Assembly: GCA_964421755.1 (NCBI GenBank)
Contig: CAYQYP010000368.1
Span: 1 to 64,000 of the forward strand
Length of the DNA: 64,000 nt
Direction of reading: 5' to 3'
Origin: CAVUUN01 sp964421755
Lineage (GTDB): Bacteria; Acidobacteriota; UBA6911; RPQK01
The number at the start of each line of letters is the position of its first letter. Positions within the stretch are counted from its first letter, which is position 1. Positions 44,253-51,565 of the stretch are shown here, piece after piece. A program made the translations under genes and the position numbers. The notes beneath the pieces were generated by a model, which was not told where the DNA came from, ran no database searches, and saw nothing but the letters and a program-made list of their open reading frames with translations.

Positions 44253-44522
44253 TCAGTGGATCATGCTATCCAGACCCGTACCCCAGCGTTCGTGCAGAAT
44301 TCGCTCAAAACGGGGCAATAAGACTATGTCAAAGGTTTGCTGCTTATCGGGAAACATCGCAAGGATGGCTTTTTCCGTATTCCGGACCATGACTCTTGCC
44401 TCTTCCAACGTCAGGCTCGAGTCTTGATACAGGACATTGGTTGTGAGATCAACCAGAAACCGCAGTCGGCGGATCTTCTTCTCCTCTTCCTGAATCAGCC
44501 GGTCTCTTTCCTCTTTCTCCAT
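44253..44522 (-). CDS. Small conserved-looking charged protein, unknown
   Basis: 89 residues with no family I recognise. It begins with a charged helix (MEKEERDRLIQEEEKKIRRLRFLVDLTTNVLYQDS), then LTLEEARVMVRNTEKAILAMFPDKQQTFDIVLLPRFERILHERWG. No signal or membrane segment. The amphipathic composition and steady codon use suggest a real gene. TACAGT lies 6 bases before the ATG and there is no ribosome binding site. It is divergent from lexA and lies 16 bases upstream of dtd on the same strand, so it may be co-transcribed with dtd. Confidence 0.65.
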   Translation of the reverse strand: MEKEERDRLIQEEEKKIRRLRFLVDLTTNVLYQDSSLTLEEARVMVRNTEKAILAMFPDKQQTFDIVLLPRFERILHERWGTGLDSMIH

Positions 44523-44616
44523 GAAATCACTGTAACATTTTGACTCTGCCGGAAGGGCGACCCACCCGGCTGACCAGCTGAACAGCTGGCCTGCCGTATC
44601 TTCACCTATTTTTCAC

Positions 44617-44646
44617 TTGACATTACACCTTTGCTTCACCTACCTT
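44617..44646 (+). promoter_or_regulatory. Promoter of lexA (TTGACA-18-TACCTT)
   Basis: TTGACA (44617-44622) and TACCTT (44641-44646) are 18 bases apart; AAGGAG (44655-44660) lies 6 bases before the ATG. A direct repeat CTTCACCTA occurs at 44600-44608 and 44634-44642, the second copy inside the core promoter. It is a candidate operator, untested. Confidence 0.5.
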
Positions 44647-44666
44647 GGTTTCAAAAGGAGCGATGG

Positions 44667-45266
44667 ATGCCCGTTACCCGCAGACAAAGCGAGGTCCTGC
44701 AGTTCATTAGCGAATTCCTGAATGAGCACGGCTATTCGCCGACGCTCGAGGAGATTGCTCACCACTTCGGGATGACCTCGCTCAATGGAGTCTACAAGCA
44801 CCTGAAGGGACTGGAAGAGCGCGGGTTCATCCGGCGGCTCAACAAGCACGCCCGTTCAATTCAGGTGATTGAAAGAGAGACACGAGCGAGAAACACGCTT
44901 CCCCTGCTGGGCCGGGTAGCGGCGGGCCGTCCCATCGAAGCGGTGCCGTTCCCTGAAGAAATCGATGTTCCCGCTCACTTCCTCACGACACCGTCGAACT
45001 ATGTGCTCAAGGTGCAGGGTGACTCCATGATCGAGGAACACATCGAAGACGGCGACTATGTGGTGCTGGAGCACCGTGACCGGGCCGAGAACGGAGAGAT
45101 CGTCATGGCTCTCATCGACGGTGAAACGGCGACTCTGAAGAAATACTACCGGGAAGGCACCCAGATTCGGCTGCAGCCGGCCAATCCGAGCCTGAGCGCG
45201 ATTGTTATCCCGGAGGAGCGGGTCAGAATTCAGGGTGTGGTGGTCGGCCTGATGAGGAAATACTAA
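44667..45266 (+). CDS. lexA: LexA SOS repressor
   Basis: 199 residues. An N-terminal winged helix (RRQSEVLQFISEFLNEHGYSPTLEEIAHHFGMTSLNGVYKHLKGLEERGFI) is followed by the S24 autoprotease domain. The cleavage site Ala86-Gly87 is in GRVAAGRP, the catalytic Ser120 in QGDSMIEEHI and Lys158 in TLKKYY, so all self-cleavage residues are intact. An upstream TTG in frame (44631) lies within the promoter and is rejected. Confidence 0.95.
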   Translation: MPVTRRQSEVLQFISEFLNEHGYSPTLEEIAHHFGMTSLNGVYKHLKGLEERGFIRRLNKHARSIQVIERETRARNTLPLLGRVAAGRPIEAVPFPEEIDVPAHFLTTPSNYVLKVQGDSMIEEHIEDGDYVVLEHRDRAENGEIVMALIDGETATLKKYYREGTQIRLQPANPSLSAIVIPEERVRIQGVVVGLMRKY

Positions 45267-45276
45267 GGAGCCGGGT

Positions 45277-45345
45277 TACACGGTTCACGGTTCAGGGTTG
45301 CACGGTTCACATAGAGGAACCGGAAAACCGTGAACCGGAAAACTC
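45277..45345. repeat. GGTTCAC-type repeats with inverted copy after lexA
   Basis: Units of CACGGTTCACGGTTCA are followed by the complementary GTGAACC / AACCGTGAACCGG stretch. It can fold as a hairpin in the 103-base gap between lexA and the small gene at 45370, and may terminate lexA. Confidence 0.6.
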
Positions 45346-45369
45346 TGAACTCAGGAGGAGGATAATCAC

Positions 45370-45549
45370 ATGGTGTACCGGGTTGAGATAGCGGGGAGAG
45401 TCTTTGAGGGAACGGACCATCGGGAGCTCATCAAGCTCGCGGTCCAGGCACGGCTTCACGCCGCAAAAACTCAATGGCCCTGGGAAACTGTCGCATCGCC
45501 GCAGAGGAACATCAGGATTCATCCAACGGAGAGAGCCACTTACGCATAA
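45370..45549 (+). CDS. 59-residue small protein, unknown
   Basis: Translated by eye: begins MVYRVEIAGRVFEGTDHREL and ends HPTERATYA. The start is preceded by AGGAGGAGG with a spacing of 7 bases, the strongest ribosome binding site in the window. The product is soluble, with a strand-like N-terminus (VYRVEIAGRVFEG) and a helix (HRELIKLAVQARLH). No family is recognised. It lies 103 bases after lexA on the same strand. Short length limits certainty, but the ribosome binding site supports translation. Confidence 0.6.
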   Translation: MVYRVEIAGRVFEGTDHRELIKLAVQARLHAAKTQWPWETVASPQRNIRIHPTERATYA

Positions 45550-45899
45550 GTGATTGGGATATCAAGATTTACCTGCCTGCACAAGAATTAAGCAAAACGC
45601 TGAAACAGCGATGCGAAAAGGGCTCCGGGAGACGTTCAAATGGTTTTCCACTGGTTTTTCCACAGCAACAGTGGAAGATGCCTACACGCCTTGTAGGATT
45701 GCGGGATTTCGGATTGCCGATTGCGCATTGCGGATGTGGGGGGAGCTGGAAGGCACGCGGGTAAACTCGGAACTGCGGGAACGCGGAATGCCGAATGCGG
45801 AATAGAAGGACGCTGGCGGGCACCAGGAGCAAAGGGGATAGACCTGGTGAGATAGCCTTTTTTCTATTCCGCATTCCGCATTCCGCATTCTCCGTTCGA
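45550..45899. repeat. Intergenic region with GATTGCG / CATTCCG heptamers
   Basis: No gene is supported in these 350 bases. About 45700-45738 has 7-base units such as GGATTGC, GGATTTC, CGATTGC, GCATTGC. Units of CGGAATGC at about 45782-45806 are complementary to CATTCCG units at about 45865-45893 and could fold as a hairpin facing the convergent PDZ gene. Open frames here are repeat artefacts. Confidence 0.75.
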
Positions 45900-46730
45900 T
45901 TAGAGTCGGGCCGGTTCCTCTGCGTCACTCCGGTCTCTTGGCTTGGGTCTCTCGATCGTGACCTTGACCGACTGGCGCTTCTTGTCGCGAACGAGGTCCA
46001 CGCTCAGTTCCCCGTCTCGGACTTCCGAGCTCAGTTCCGACATGCTGTCGACGGCTTTGCCGTTCACAGCGACGATGACGTCGCCAGCCTTGATTCCGGC
46101 CTTGGCCGCGGGAGAGTCGGCGCGCACTTCCATGACCAGCACGCCCTCCTTACTCGGGACTCCCAGGAATTCAGCCATCTGATCCGTCAGGTCCGATCCC
46201 TGGATGCCCAACCTGGGTCTTCTAGCAACTACCACGCCTCCGCGATTGCGCCCAAAGGGCTGGACCTGAAGATCGAAGTCCTCAATCTCGGGAATTCGCG
46301 GCATCTGAAAACGGAAGTTGCGACCGAGGTTGCCCCAGCTTTCCGAAACGGGGCTGTCCGACTCGCCGATCTTCACAGTCTTCTGCAACCTTTCGCCGCC
46401 TCGGATCAACGCGATCTGGACTTCCCGGTCCGGCGGAGTGTCGGCCACCAGCCGCTGGAGCTGGCGAACGCTCCAGACCGGCATTCCGGCGTACTCGACA
46501 ACCACGTCCTTTGCGGCCAGACCAGCCCGCGAGGCGGGACTGTCGTCTGCAACCCGCTCCACGTAAACGCCGGCTTCCCTGGGCAGCTTCAGGTCTTTAA
46601 CATCCTGCGAAGAAACGTCGCGCAGATTTACACCAAGATAGCCTCGGGAGAATGCGGCCGGCTGAGCCGTCAGCAGGGCGGTGCCGAAAAGGCTGATTAC
46701 GGTAGATAACAGCAGTATCCTTTTCGTCAT
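45900..46730 (-). CDS. Exported protein with two PDZ domains
   Basis: 276 residues. A signal peptide (about 1-24, LLSTVISLFGTALLTAQPAA) is followed by PDZ domains at about 35-115 (RGYLGVNLRDV, VEYAGMPVWSVRQLQRLV) and 160-245 (RPRLGIQGSDL, AGIKAGDVIVAVNGKAVDSM). There is no trypsin-like protease domain, so it is not a complete DegP/HtrA. It may be a periplasmic adaptor or scaffold. AAGGAG lies 8 bases before the ATG. It converges on lexA and the small gene at 45370 and is transcribed away from the parvulin gene. Confidence 0.85.
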   Translation of the reverse strand: MTKRILLLSTVISLFGTALLTAQPAAFSRGYLGVNLRDVSSQDVKDLKLPREAGVYVERVADDSPASRAGLAAKDVVVEYAGMPVWSVRQLQRLVADTPPDREVQIALIRGGERLQKTVKIGESDSPVSESWGNLGRNFRFQMPRIPEIEDFDLQVQPFGRNRGGVVVARRPRLGIQGSDLTDQMAEFLGVPSKEGVLVMEVRADSPAAKAGIKAGDVIVAVNGKAVDSMSELSSEVRDGELSVDLVRDKKRQSVKVTIERPKPRDRSDAEEPARL

Positions 46731-46910
46731 TCTTTCACTCCTTCTAAGGACTTACACGTAGAGCTGGCGGGCGAGTTCCTGAAAATGTCGGTCACATGAA
46801 ATGTTGAAACGGGTTGCAGACGGACTGCGAGGCGGCTAACTTGTTAGAAGGACACGACGATTCGGCCTGTGCGGATCCGCCGAGTTAGTTATTGTTGTTG
46901 TCGGTTCTGA

Positions 46911-46916
46911 TATTCT
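46911..46916 (+). promoter_or_regulatory. Putative -10 (TATTCT) of the parvulin gene
   Basis: TATTCT followed by A lies 10 bases before the ATG at 46927, leaving a predicted leader of two to four bases. It is the plus-strand version of the TAGAATA element before nuoA, yebC and aroA. Confidence 0.35.
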
Positions 46917-46926
46917 AAGAAGCCTG

Positions 46927-47847
46927 ATGAAGAAAAACTGCCAACTGCCAAGTGCCTTTATTGTCCTCGTCTCGTTGATTCTCTCGACAGCCGCCTACGG
47001 ACAGGCGGCTCAGACGCCCCCGCCTGCGACGCCACCGAGCGCGCAGGGCCAGCAACCTGCCGAGCCACAGGCCCCTGCGCCTCAACCGATAAACCCTGAT
47101 CAGCCAATCGCCGAGATGGGCGACTACAAGTTGACCGAAGGTGATGTCAGCATCATCATCGCCATGTTGCCCGGAACGGCGAGGCAGAACCTGAACCCCG
47201 ATCGCAGGCAGCAGATAATACGCTCCTGGCTGCAGATCGTGGCCTTCGCGAGACAGGCGACGGAGCTCAACCTGGACAAAGATGCGCTGCTCCCGAAACA
47301 AGTCGAGTTCTACAGAACGCAACTTCTGGCCGAACGCTATCAGCGGCAGGTCCTCGCGGATGTGACCGTGACCGACGAGGAGGTTCGTCAGTACTTCGAG
47401 ACCAACAAAGAGAAGTTCGCACTCCCCGCGTTGGTCCGCATCAGCCGCATCTTAGTGCCGACACGTGAAAAGGCGGCCGAAGTGGAACAGGCCCTCAAGC
47501 AGGGGACCCCCTTCGAACAGGCCGCGAAAACCCACTCTACGGACGGCGTCACCAAGGACAAGGGCGGGGACATGGGGTGGCTGCGACCGGGGACGACGGA
47601 ACCGGTTTTCGAGAAGACCGCGTTGGCTACCGAGGTCGGCCAGGTGAGCAGCCCGATCCAGACGGCACTGGGATTCCAGCTGATCAAGGTCAACGAAAAA
47701 CGGCCGGGCCAGCAGAAGACTTTTGAGGAGGTCCAGAAGGTCATACAACAGCAACTCCTCACTCAGAAGCGGCAACAGAAGGTGGAGGCCATCTCAAAAG
47801 ACCTTTTCGAGAAGTACGGACTCAAAATGAGCGAGGGTCAGAAGTAG
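46927..47847 (+). CDS. Parvulin-type peptidyl-prolyl isomerase, exported (PpiC/SurA-like)
   Basis: 306 residues. A signal peptide (1-25, IVLVSLILSTAAYGQA) and a Pro/Ala-rich linker (about 28-60) are followed by a SurA_N-like helical region and a rotamase domain at about 165-265 (VRISRILVPTREKAAEVEQALKQG, STDGVTKDKGGDMGWLRPG, FQLIKVNEKRPG). It complements the SurA-like protein at 42975, which lacks the isomerase domain. The C-terminal helix is charged. Confidence 0.9.
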   Translation: MKKNCQLPSAFIVLVSLILSTAAYGQAAQTPPPATPPSAQGQQPAEPQAPAPQPINPDQPIAEMGDYKLTEGDVSIIIAMLPGTARQNLNPDRRQQIIRSWLQIVAFARQATELNLDKDALLPKQVEFYRTQLLAERYQRQVLADVTVTDEEVRQYFETNKEKFALPALVRISRILVPTREKAAEVEQALKQGTPFEQAAKTHSTDGVTKDKGGDMGWLRPGTTEPVFEKTALATEVGQVSSPIQTALGFQLIKVNEKRPGQQKTFEEVQKVIQQQLLTQKRQQKVEAISKDLFEKYGLKMSEGQK

Positions 47848-47896
47848 CTCCGGAACGCCCAAAATTTGCAACTTTCGAGCCAGCGGCCAATCACTA

Positions 47897-48541
47897 GTGA
47901 GAGAAAAGGATCGTGGTGAAACGAGAGCCAAGAACCCGGGATCGATCATAGATCCCGAGCGTTTGGACGCTCTCGTAGATGCAGGCAAGAACGGTGACGT
48001 CACCGCCTTCTCGCAGCTCTATGCGCTTTACGGAAAGAAGATATTGAACTATATCTTCCGACTGACGGGCTCGCGGGAAGAGGCAGAGGACTTGATGCAA
48101 GATACGTTCGTGCTGGCTTTCAGGAACCTGCATTCCCTCAAGGAGAATGCAAAGTTCCAAAGCTGGCTCTTCAGGATCGCGCAGAACAACGTGTTTCAGA
48201 AGTACCGGGGCAAGTTGCCGCAAATTGAGTCCATTGACGCCGAGGGATCGGAAAACTCAGCCGTTACCGAGCTTGCGAGCGGGTCGAAAGGACCCGAGGA
48301 AGCGGTTCTCTCCGCAGAACTGGAAAGAGTGGTTCAGCGAGTCATCGGCGAGTTGCCGGAAAAATACCGACAAGTCTTCGTGCTTTCCGCCATTCAGAAG
48401 CTGTCCTATCAGGAAATCAGCGAGATCGTCGGCCGATCGCTTGCCTCCGTCAAATCAGACATTCATCGCGCCCGAGTGGAAGTGAGGGACAAGATCAAGG
48501 AGTACCTAGGGGATAACTATGGAATGTCGAATCTACACTGA
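47897..48541 (+). CDS. ECF-type RNA polymerase sigma factor
   Basis: 214 residues from a GTG. Sigma region 2 is at about 30-105 (FSQLYALYGKKILNYIFRLTGSREEAEDLMQDTFVLAF...FQSWLFRIAQN). Region 4 is at about 140-200 (LPEKYRQVFVLSAIQKLSYQEISEIVGRSLASVKSDIHRARVEVRDKI). It overlaps the start of the downstream anti-sigma gene by 23 bases, so expression of the pair is coupled. The GTG lacks an obvious ribosome binding site; a slightly later start is possible. Confidence 0.93.
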   Translation: MREKDRGETRAKNPGSIIDPERLDALVDAGKNGDVTAFSQLYALYGKKILNYIFRLTGSREEAEDLMQDTFVLAFRNLHSLKENAKFQSWLFRIAQNNVFQKYRGKLPQIESIDAEGSENSAVTELASGSKGPEEAVLSAELERVVQRVIGELPEKYRQVFVLSAIQKLSYQEISEIVGRSLASVKSDIHRARVEVRDKIKEYLGDNYGMSNLH

Positions 48542-49028
48542 ATCCCTAACCGCCCTCATGGACGGGGAATTGACACCGAAGGAAGAGACGGCGATCCGGA
48601 CGCACATATCAGGCTGCCCCAGTTGTCGGGCCGAGTTCGAATCGCTTGATTACAGCTACCGACTGGTCGATCAGATCGACCAGATCGAGTTTCAACCGGC
48701 CTCCTGGCCGCAGATCCAGGCCCGGCTGACGACCTCTTCGTCGAGGGGCTTCTTTTCCAAGCTGAAATTCCCCGGCCTCTGGATACCGATAGGCGCCGTT
48801 GGCGCGTTACTGCTGGTGGCAACCTCCTTGATGATGCAGTTCCCGGAAGATCATACCGATCAAACTCGACAGGCTTTCCAGAGTTACATGCAGGAACGGC
48901 AACAGGAGATGATCAGCAGGGGTCTCATACAACCTACTGATCGAGGCAACCCGATTTTTGTTCATTACAACCCCTTCGCCGACGCAACCGCCAGGCCCAA
49001 GGGGAATCCTTTCCGGTCGGAGCGATAA
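48519..49028 (+). CDS. Zinc-binding (zf-HC2) membrane anti-sigma factor
   Basis: 169 residues. Cys3 with THISGCPSC (His29, Cys33, Cys36) is the ZAS zinc-binding motif that holds the sigma factor. One transmembrane helix is at about 86-107 (GLWIPIGAVGALLLVATSLMM). The periplasmic part is short. It should sequester the sigma factor encoded just upstream until an envelope signal triggers its release, possibly by RseP-type proteolysis. Confidence 0.9.
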   Translation: MECRIYTESLTALMDGELTPKEETAIRTHISGCPSCRAEFESLDYSYRLVDQIDQIEFQPASWPQIQARLTTSSSRGFFSKLKFPGLWIPIGAVGALLLVATSLMMQFPEDHTDQTRQAFQSYMQERQQEMISRGLIQPTDRGNPIFVHYNPFADATARPKGNPFRSER

Positions 49029-49032
49029 GCGC

Positions 49033-49461
49033 ATGTCAAGACTGGCTTCATTATTCACGATTCTGGTTGTTTCGACCGCCTGGCTGGTTGGTCAAACCGA
49101 CTGGGAAAAAACCCGCAGCATCGCGGAGGCGCAGCATGAGATCGTCATGCTGGCCATTAAGAATAAGCAGTACGACAAAGTCCTGCCCAATTCCAAGAAA
49201 ATCTTCGCGTTGACGTTCCCGGCCAACCGCGAGCACCTCTTGGTAGACCACGCCAAGCTGTCAAGCAGTCTCCTGGTTGAGCAGGCCAACTACCCCCTCG
49301 CCCACCAGATCGTGGACGAAGCGATAAAAGTGGTCCACAACAACAAGTCCAAAGCCGCCCTCCTCAAGGAAAAAGCCGTTATCTGCAGTCGCGAGGGGCA
49401 CGATGGCGACGCTATGAAGTTCTTCGAACAAGCGGTTAAACTTGAGGAAGGAAAACCGTAG
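49033..49461 (+). CDS. Small exported protein with TPR-like helices, unknown
   Basis: 142 residues. A signal peptide (SLFTILVVSTAWLVGQ) is followed by a helical region resembling tetratricopeptide repeats (QYDKVLPNSKKIFAL, YPLAHQIVDEAIKVVHNNKS, GDAMKFFEQAVKLE). It begins 4 bases after the anti-sigma stop and is probably the third gene of that operon. The ATG at 49033 is preferred; the frame upstream overlaps the anti-sigma gene. It may be a periplasmic sensor or partner (inference). Confidence 0.75.
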   Translation: MSRLASLFTILVVSTAWLVGQTDWEKTRSIAEAQHEIVMLAIKNKQYDKVLPNSKKIFALTFPANREHLLVDHAKLSSSLLVEQANYPLAHQIVDEAIKVVHNNKSKAALLKEKAVICSREGHDGDAMKFFEQAVKLEEGKP

Positions 49462-49491
49462 CGCGGCTTCGAGCAGCCCGGCAGCCACAGC

Positions 49492-49512
49492 AGGGGCGGT
49501 TCAGCCGCCCCT
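49492..49512 (+). terminator. Hairpin between the sigma operon and the mutase genes
   Basis: AGGGGCGG (49492-49499) pairs with CCGCCCCT (49505-49512) around a 5-base loop; the mutase ATG is 6 bases further on. There is no T-run and no ribosome binding site between hairpin and start. It could terminate the sigma operon, or as an RNA structure affect initiation of the mutase gene. Confidence 0.45.
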
Positions 49513-49518
49513 CAAGCT

Positions 49519-51144
49519 ATGAAAACAAAACAGCCCGGGCAATCTTCCCTCCGGACCGATCGCAAAAGCGAATTCAAAACGGTTTCGGGTAAGGTCATCC
49601 AACCACTCTACTCCCAGGAAACACTCGGTCAGGTGGACTATGCCCAGGAACTGGGCGATCCCGGCCAGTTTCCTTTCACACGAGGCATCTACCCGAGCAT
49701 GTACCGGGGAAGGCTCTGGACCATGCGCCAGTTCTCGGGGTTCGGGACACCGGAAGAGACAAACCAACGCTTCAAGTACCTCCTGACGCACGGACAGACA
49801 GGGCTTTCTGTTGCCTTTGATCTCCCCACCCTGATGGGCCTAGATTCGGACGACGGACTCTCAACCGGCGAGGTGGGTAAATGCGGGGTCGCCGTTGATT
49901 CGCTGGAAGATATGCTGATCCTCTTCGACGGGATCCGGCTGGACGAGGTCAGTGTCTCGATGACGATCAACGCCCCGGCGCCCGTTCTGCTGGCAATGTA
50001 TATCGCCGTCGCCGAAAAGCAGGGCGTACCGGCCGATCAGCTTCGCGGAACTCTGCAGGCGGACATCCTGAAGGAATACATCGCGCAAAAGGAATGGATC
50101 TACCCACCCGAGCCATCGATGCGCCTGGTGGTCGACACCATCGAGTACTGCTCGGCCAATCTTCCGCTGTACAACAGCATTTCGATTAGCGGCTATCACA
50201 TCAGAGAAGCCGGGTCGACCGCAGTCCAGGAGCTTGCTTTTACCCTCCGGGACGGAATCGAATACGCGGATTGGTGTCTGCAGAGGGGCATGCAGGTCGA
50301 CGAGTTTGCACCCCGGCTCTCGTTTTTCTTCAACTGCCACAACGACTTCTTCGAAGAAGTCGCGAAATTCCGGGCCGCCCGCCGCCTCTGGGCGCGAACG
50401 ATGAAAGAACGGTTCGGGGCGCGCAACGAGAAGTCCCTCATGTGTCGCTTCCACACCCAGACGGCGGGTTGCAGTCTGACCGCCCAGCAGCCTTACAACA
50501 ACATCATCCGGACGACCATTCAAGCGCTGGCCGCAGTGGTGGGCGGAACCAACTCGCTTCATACCAACTCGCTGGATGAAGCGCTCGCCCTTCCGACCGA
50601 ACAGGCCGCGCGAATCGCCCTGAGGACACAGCAGATCATCGCTCATGAAAGCGGAGTGACCAACACGCCCGACCCTCTTGGAGGCTCGTATTTCGTCGAA
50701 ACCTTGACGGAAGAGACAGAACAGGCCGCCGAGGAGTACTTCCGAATCATCGATGCCATGGGCGGCATGGTGAACGCGATCGAAAGGGGCTTTCCACAGA
50801 CGGAGATTCAGGAGGCCTCATACCAGTACCAGAGAGCGGTCGAAAGCAAGGAGCAGATTGTCGTCGGAGTCAACGAGTTCGTCAGTTCGGACGACCAAGG
50901 CCCGGAGATCCTGCAGATCGGACGGCAGGCCGAGGAGGCGCAGATCAGACGGTTGCGGGAAGTGCGGAGTCAACGGGACTCGCAGGCCGTAGAATCGAAC
51001 CTGGATACGTTGAAGCGAGCAGCTGAAACGACCGCCAACCTGATGCCGTTACTTCTCGATTGCGTCAGGAGCTACGCCACTATTGGAGAGATCTGCGGAA
51101 CACTCAAGGAAGTCTTTGGAACTTATACGGAGCCGGAATTCTAG
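49519..51144 (+). CDS. icmA: B12-dependent acyl-CoA mutase large subunit, isobutyryl-CoA mutase type
   Basis: 541 residues: the substrate-binding TIM barrel of the methylmalonyl-CoA mutase family without the B12 domain. The segments RGIYPSMYRGRLWTMRQFSG, FHTQTAGCSLTAQQPYNN and VVGGTNSLHTN are family signatures, and ISGYHIREAG holds Tyr226-His227. Methylmalonyl-CoA mutases carry Tyr and Arg at two substrate positions (Tyr89 and Arg207 in the Propionibacterium enzyme). Here the aligned residues are Phe72 (RQF) and Gln190 (YIAQKEWIYPP), the pair known from isobutyryl-CoA mutase. The call as ICM-type is inferred from those residues; most pipelines would label it methylmalonyl-CoA mutase. Confidence 0.85.
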   Translation: MKTKQPGQSSLRTDRKSEFKTVSGKVIQPLYSQETLGQVDYAQELGDPGQFPFTRGIYPSMYRGRLWTMRQFSGFGTPEETNQRFKYLLTHGQTGLSVAFDLPTLMGLDSDDGLSTGEVGKCGVAVDSLEDMLILFDGIRLDEVSVSMTINAPAPVLLAMYIAVAEKQGVPADQLRGTLQADILKEYIAQKEWIYPPEPSMRLVVDTIEYCSANLPLYNSISISGYHIREAGSTAVQELAFTLRDGIEYADWCLQRGMQVDEFAPRLSFFFNCHNDFFEEVAKFRAARRLWARTMKERFGARNEKSLMCRFHTQTAGCSLTAQQPYNNIIRTTIQALAAVVGGTNSLHTNSLDEALALPTEQAARIALRTQQIIAHESGVTNTPDPLGGSYFVETLTEETEQAAEEYFRIIDAMGGMVNAIERGFPQTEIQEASYQYQRAVESKEQIVVGVNEFVSSDDQGPEILQIGRQAEEAQIRRLREVRSQRDSQAVESNLDTLKRAAETTANLMPLLLDCVRSYATIGEICGTLKEVFGTYTEPEF

Positions 51145-51172
51145 CCACACGTGGGGGACCAACGAGGCATTG

Positions 51173-51565
51173 ATGCAAATTTCCCGAATTCTGATCGCAA
51201 AACCGGGGCTCGATGGCCATGATCGGGGGGCGAAGGTTGTCGCTCGGGCTTTGCGAGACGCCGGTTTTGAGGTTATCTACTCCGGGTTGCGTCAGACACC
51301 GGAGCAGATCGTCAACGCGGCGATCCAGGAGGATGTCAACGCGATCGGGTTGTCGATACTGTCGGGTGCTCACATGCCTCTGTTCGACCGTGTCCTTGGC
51401 CTCTTGCGTAACCAGGGAGCAGACGATATCCTCCTGTTCGGAGGCGGAATCATACCGGAGGCGGACATCTCGGAACTCAAGCGTATGGGAGTCGCGGAGA
51501 TATTCCTGCCCGGGAGCGATACCCGTGAAATCGTGAAGTTTCTGCAGCAAAGGCTTAGTTCGTGA
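51173..51565 (+). CDS. icmB: Cobalamin-binding small subunit of the acyl-CoA mutase
   Basis: 130 residues. KPGLDGHDRGAKVVARAL is the DxHxxG motif, with His16 as the expected cobalt ligand; SILSGAHMP and LFGGGIIP complete the B12-binding Rossmann fold. It begins 28 bases after the large subunit, forming the two-gene arrangement of ICM. The ATG at 51173 was chosen because the longer frame overlaps the large subunit. The stop overlaps the next GTG (GTGA). Confidence 0.94.
   Translation: MQISRILIAKPGLDGHDRGAKVVARALRDAGFEVIYSGLRQTPEQIVNAAIQEDVNAIGLSILSGAHMPLFDRVLGLLRNQGADDILLFGGGIIPEADISELKRMGVAEIFLPGSDTREIVKFLQQRLSS

Noticed and set aside
45900..46730. DegP/HtrA serine protease
   Set aside because: Two PDZ domains are present but no catalytic trypsin-like domain or GNSGG motif.
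48630..48645. TTCGAATC, resembling a tRNA T-loop
   Set aside because: It lies inside the anti-sigma coding frame with no flanking acceptor or anticodon stems.
49519..51144. Plain methylmalonyl-CoA mutase label
   Set aside because: The two substrate-specificity positions are Phe72 and Gln190, not Tyr and Arg, so the narrower ICM-type reading is preferred.
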